Below, piece after piece: positions 33,571-36,448 of a stretch of DNA of 36,448 bases. Each line of letters opens with the position of its first letter. Position 1 is the first letter of the stretch. The stretch is from the NCBI GenBank assembly GCA_910578845.1, contig CAJTSL010000039.1, forward strand, positions 1 through 36,448, written 5' to 3'. Origin of the DNA: an uncultured Lachnospiraceae bacterium (lineage in GTDB: Bacteria; Bacillota; Clostridia; Lachnospirales; Lachnospiraceae). The notes below the pieces were generated by a model. The model was not told where the DNA came from. It was given only the letters and a program-made list of their open reading frames with translations, and made no database searches. The translations under genes were made by a program, and so were the position numbers.

Positions 33571-33599
33571 GGGAGCTTTTATAAAGCTTCCTGTTTTTT
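33571..33599 (+). terminator. Intrinsic terminator after second kinase
   Basis: GGGAGCTTT pairs with AAAGCTTCC (one G-U) around a 3-base loop, followed by TGTTTTTT, 16 bases after the kinase stop. Confidence 0.9.
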
Positions 33600-33918
33600 G
33601 GCTTTAGTAGGAAATTGCGCCCTATAAACCCCCTATAAAGCAAAAAAACTCCGGGGGGATGCGCACTTTGCGCCTTAGGAAAATGTCTGCTGACGCAGAC
33701 GCGCTCCGGCGTGAGAGCCCGGTTCACCGGACTCTTCGTTCTTGTCAAATTTTCTCATATAATCAGAGGCAGGCACTGGAAATAGGATATATAATCTGTT
33801 ACAATAATAGTTGTTTGAAAAATGGAATCGACGCTGATGGGCGAATGCTACTTGGTTATTCGCAATACAGGATGAGAAAAAGTCAAATTTGCAAGTTGTG
33901 CAAGAATGGGGGACTAGA
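33600..33918 (+). promoter_or_regulatory. ugd upstream region with three tandem hairpins
   Basis: The GC-rich part holds three small stem-loops in a row: GCGCA-CTT-TGCGC (33661-33673), GTCTGC-TGAC-GCAGAC (33685-33700), and a CCGG-TTCA-CCGG hairpin with flanking GAG/CTC (33715-33734). A TATAAT box at 33758-33763 and another at 33790-33795 follow, so transcription of ugd may start after the hairpins. No coding gene was found here. Confidence 0.45.
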
Positions 33919-35229
33919 ATGAAGATAGCAGTTGCGGGGACTGGTTATGTGGGATTAGTGGCAGGTGTATGTTTTGCTGAGAAAGGGCATGACGTAACTT
34001 GCGTGGATGTAGATGAGAAGAAAGTCAAAATGATGGAAGCTGGCATAACCCCCATTTATGAAGATGGGTTAGAAGAGCTGATGCGGAAAAACAATGAGGC
34101 AGGCAGGCTTCATTATACGACCGATTACCATAGCGCTTATAAAGATGCGGAGGCAATTTTTATCGGGGTCGGTACACCTGAACAGCCGGACGGATCAGCG
34201 AATTTGAGCTATATTGCGACTGTGTCCAGACAGATTGCGGAATCGGTGGAACGGGATTGTCTGGTGGTCGTAAAATCAACGGTCCCAGTAGGGACAAACG
34301 ACAAGGTAGAACAGTTCATCCGGGATTTCCTTGTAAAGGATGTGAGAATAGAAGTGGCTTCTAATCCCGAGTTCCTTGCCCAAGGTTCTGCCGTACACGA
34401 TACGCTTCATGCGGCGAGGATCATTATCGGAACAGAGAGCGCAGAGGCGGAAGCTACTTTGAAGAAGATCTATGAGCCTTTCGGGTTGCCGATTGTATCG
34501 GTGAATAGGCGTTCCGCAGAAATGATTAAATATGCCTGCAATGATTTCCTTGCCTTGAAGATTTCCTATATGAACGATATTGCCAATTTATGTGAGCTGG
34601 TAGGGGCGGACATTGATGCGGTAGCAAAAGGGATGAGCTATGATGCCAGGATTGGCTCCCGGTTTTTAAGCGCGGGCATTGGATATGGCGGAAGCTGCTT
34701 CCCGAAAGATACCAAGGCATTAAAGTATTTGGCACATCAGCATGGCTATACGCTCCGGACTGTGGAAGCGGCAGTTGATGTCAATGCGGAACAAAAGACT
34801 AAGCTGTATCAAAAGGCGAGTAACCGTATGATCACTTTCCAAAATCTAAAGGTTGCAGTCCTTGGCCTTTCTTTCAAGCCAGGGACGGACGACTTGCGGG
34901 AAGCGCCCTCGTTGGACAATGTGAAGCTGTTGTTAGAAAACGGTGCGGATATTTACGCATATGACCCGATCGCGATGCAGAACTTTCAGAGGCAGTATCC
35001 GGTAGGGGAGTGTGGGAAAGGCTCTATCCATTATATGGAGACGCCCGAGGAGGCGCTTAAGGACGCTAATGTTTGTTTTGTCTTTACGGAGTGGGATGAG
35101 ATTAAGAAGATCCCTGTAGCAGAATTTAAGAAGCTGATGAGAACCCCTCTTGTATATGATGGGCGTAACATTTTTGATTTGCAGGAAATGAAGGAAGCAG
35201 GAGTTGAATATTACAGTATTGGGCGTTAA
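33919..35229 (+). CDS. ugd: UDP-glucose 6-dehydrogenase
   Basis: 436 residues. The N-terminal NAD domain opens KIAVAGTGYVGLVAG; the central block has the catalytic Cys260 in GYGGSCFPKDT; the C-terminal UDP-binding domain contains LGLSFKPGTDDLREAPS. Length and residue positions match the family. It oxidises UDP-glucose to UDP-glucuronate with two NAD+ in the cytosol. ATG 33919 is chosen because GGGGGA lies five bases upstream and the family starts at MKIAV; the frame extends ten residues further with no support. The epimerase downstream would use its product. Confidence 0.96.
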   Translation: MKIAVAGTGYVGLVAGVCFAEKGHDVTCVDVDEKKVKMMEAGITPIYEDGLEELMRKNNEAGRLHYTTDYHSAYKDAEAIFIGVGTPEQPDGSANLSYIATVSRQIAESVERDCLVVVKSTVPVGTNDKVEQFIRDFLVKDVRIEVASNPEFLAQGSAVHDTLHAARIIIGTESAEAEATLKKIYEPFGLPIVSVNRRSAEMIKYACNDFLALKISYMNDIANLCELVGADIDAVAKGMSYDARIGSRFLSAGIGYGGSCFPKDTKALKYLAHQHGYTLRTVEAAVDVNAEQKTKLYQKASNRMITFQNLKVAVLGLSFKPGTDDLREAPSLDNVKLLLENGADIYAYDPIAMQNFQRQYPVGECGKGSIHYMETPEEALKDANVCFVFTEWDEIKKIPVAEFKKLMRTPLVYDGRNIFDLQEMKEAGVEYYSIGR

Positions 35230-35315
35230 TACTCTTTCGGACTAGGTTTATAGACTGGCATTGGCCACGAGGCTGCCTGGGGTTACAGGCTTTATAAGAG
35301 CGATGGAGGGCTTTG

Positions 35316-36311
35316 ATGAATCAATTAGATATTGGGAAAACATATGTAGTCACAGGGGGAGCGGGATTTATCGGCTTCCATCTGTCTAAGAGCCTTTTGG
35401 AAAAAGGGGCGGAAGTCATTGGCTTTGATAATCTGAACGCTTATTATGATGTATCTTTGAAAGAAGACCGGATTGCTGTTTTGGAGCAATATGAGCATTA
35501 CACGTTCATCAAGGGAGATCTGGCGGAGAAGAGCGATGTGTTCCAGCTTTTTCAAGAATATCATCCGCAAGTCGTCGTTAATTTGGGTGCGCAGGCGGGC
35601 GTGCGTTACAGCATAGACAACCCGGACGCCTATATGCAGTCGAATGTGATGGGATTTTTCCATATTCTGGAGGGATGCCGTTATTTTCCGGTGGAACATC
35701 TTGTTTATGCATCTTCTAGCTCGGTGTACGGTGGCAATGAGAAGATTCCTTTTTCCACCAAAGATCAGGTGGACGAGCCGGTAAGCTTGTACGCAGCGAC
35801 GAAGAAATCAAATGAGCTTATGGCATATGCCTACAGTAAGCTATACCGGATCCCGGTCACGGGGCTTCGCTTCTTCACGGTATATGGGCCGTTTGGGAGA
35901 CCGGATATGGCATATTATAAATTTACGAAAAAGATTTTGGCGGGCGAACCGATCCAAATTTATAATAAGGGCGATATGTATCGTGATTTCACTTATATCG
36001 ATGATATTGTGAAAGGAGTCGAGAATATTCTATGTAACCCTCCGGGCATGGATGAAAAAGGCGCCGCCTATACTTTATATAATATCGGGAATAACAAGCC
36101 GGAGAAACTGATGGATTTCATTGAGACATTAGAGAGATGCCTCGGGAAAAGCGCAGTGAAAGAATATCTGCCTATGCAGCCAGGTGATGTTTACCAAACA
36201 TACGCCGACGTCAGTGATCTGATCAGCGATTATGATTTTAAGCCGGATACGACGATCGAGGAGGGACTTGGTAAGTTCGTGGAGTGGTACCGGGGGTACT
36301 ATCAGATCTAG
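35316..36311 (+). CDS. UDP-glucuronate 4-epimerase-like SDR
   Basis: 331 residues of the extended SDR fold. It has the TGGAGFIG NAD loop, ASSSSVYGG and the catalytic pair Y159/K163 in YAATKKS. FTVYGPFGRPDMA and RDFTYIDDIV are blocks seen in UDP-GlcA 4-epimerases (LpsL/CapI type). Placement after UDP-glucose dehydrogenase supports conversion of UDP-GlcA to UDP-GalA, although other UDP-hexose epimerases share these motifs. ATG 35316 is preferred to the adjacent TTG because GGAGGG ends five bases before it. The 86-base gap after ugd holds no clear terminator, so the two are probably cotranscribed. Confidence 0.92.
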   Translation: MNQLDIGKTYVVTGGAGFIGFHLSKSLLEKGAEVIGFDNLNAYYDVSLKEDRIAVLEQYEHYTFIKGDLAEKSDVFQLFQEYHPQVVVNLGAQAGVRYSIDNPDAYMQSNVMGFFHILEGCRYFPVEHLVYASSSSVYGGNEKIPFSTKDQVDEPVSLYAATKKSNELMAYAYSKLYRIPVTGLRFFTVYGPFGRPDMAYYKFTKKILAGEPIQIYNKGDMYRDFTYIDDIVKGVENILCNPPGMDEKGAAYTLYNIGNNKPEKLMDFIETLERCLGKSAVKEYLPMQPGDVYQTYADVSDLISDYDFKPDTTIEEGLGKFVEWYRGYYQI

Positions 36312-36448
36312 GCGGGCAATTGCCTAAACCGACAGAGAGAGGACGTTTCACAAACGTCTACTGACATAGAGAGATGATTGTGAAACTCTTATTTTTCAAA
36401 ACCTAGTTGTGCCAAATAGACAAGATCACGAGCAGGGTACTTTGGCAC
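36312..36448. other. Non-coding tail with small inverted repeats
   Basis: GGCAATTGCC palindrome (36314-36323), a GACGTTT-CAC-AAACGTC hairpin (36342-36358), and GTGCCAAA (36409-36416) matching TTTGGCAC at the very end (36441-36448). No gene was seen; the last repeat is cut by the window edge. Confidence 0.4.

Overview
The window looks like a chromosomal segment of a low-to-moderate G+C Firmicute, most likely a gut-type Clostridia/Lachnospiraceae member. This is inferred from strong AGGAGG-type ribosome binding sites, TTG and GTG starts, an agr-type peptide quorum-sensing locus with GHKL kinases and LytTR regulators, small XRE regulators, and the AmmeMemoRadiSam gene set. No rRNA, tRNA or CRISPR array was seen. 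Most of the window is a cell-surface polysaccharide locus; the rest is peptide signalling and regulation.

Region 1 (1-4512): the 3' part of an IS4-family transposase, then a visibly AT-rich block. The block holds an FkbM methyltransferase, an ABC exporter and an acyltransferase that is frameshifted at a run of nine G. It looks like an acquired cassette next to an insertion sequence.

Region 2 (4808-16681): a 2040-residue membrane-anchored repeat protein, convergent with a leftward operon. In transcription order the operon encodes a DRE-TIM aldolase fused to a second domain, an FkbM protein, an acetolactate-synthase-like TPP enzyme and a second FkbM protein.

Region 3 (16968-20961): a divergent rightward operon for CDP-6-deoxy/3,6-dideoxy sugar synthesis: two glucose-1-phosphate cytidylyltransferase paralogues (the first with altered catalytic motifs), CDP-4-keto-6-deoxyglucose 3-dehydrase and CDP-glucose 4,6-dehydratase. 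With the divergent TPP enzyme and aldolase, this suggests a carbon-branched CDP-deoxysugar, reminiscent of the YerE step in yersiniose synthesis. This is an inference.

Region 4 (21090-26682): a secreted, membrane-anchored transglutaminase-fold protein with a Gln/Asn-rich linker, followed by a fused Memo/AMMECR1 protein and its radical SAM partner.

Region 5 (26765-33555): two paralogous XRE regulators with palindromic TTGT/ACAA sites, two LytTR response regulators around a family 2 glycosyltransferase, an AgrC-like kinase, a short agrD gene whose product has a predicted Ser-lactone pentapeptide core (S-H-F-L-F), agrB, and a second GHKL kinase without membrane segments.

Region 6 (33919-36311): UDP-glucose 6-dehydrogenase and a UDP-glucuronate 4-epimerase-like protein, which would supply UDP-GlcA and UDP-GalA. 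The arrangement suggests that surface glycan synthesis is controlled together with cell-density signalling, but the sequence does not prove that link.
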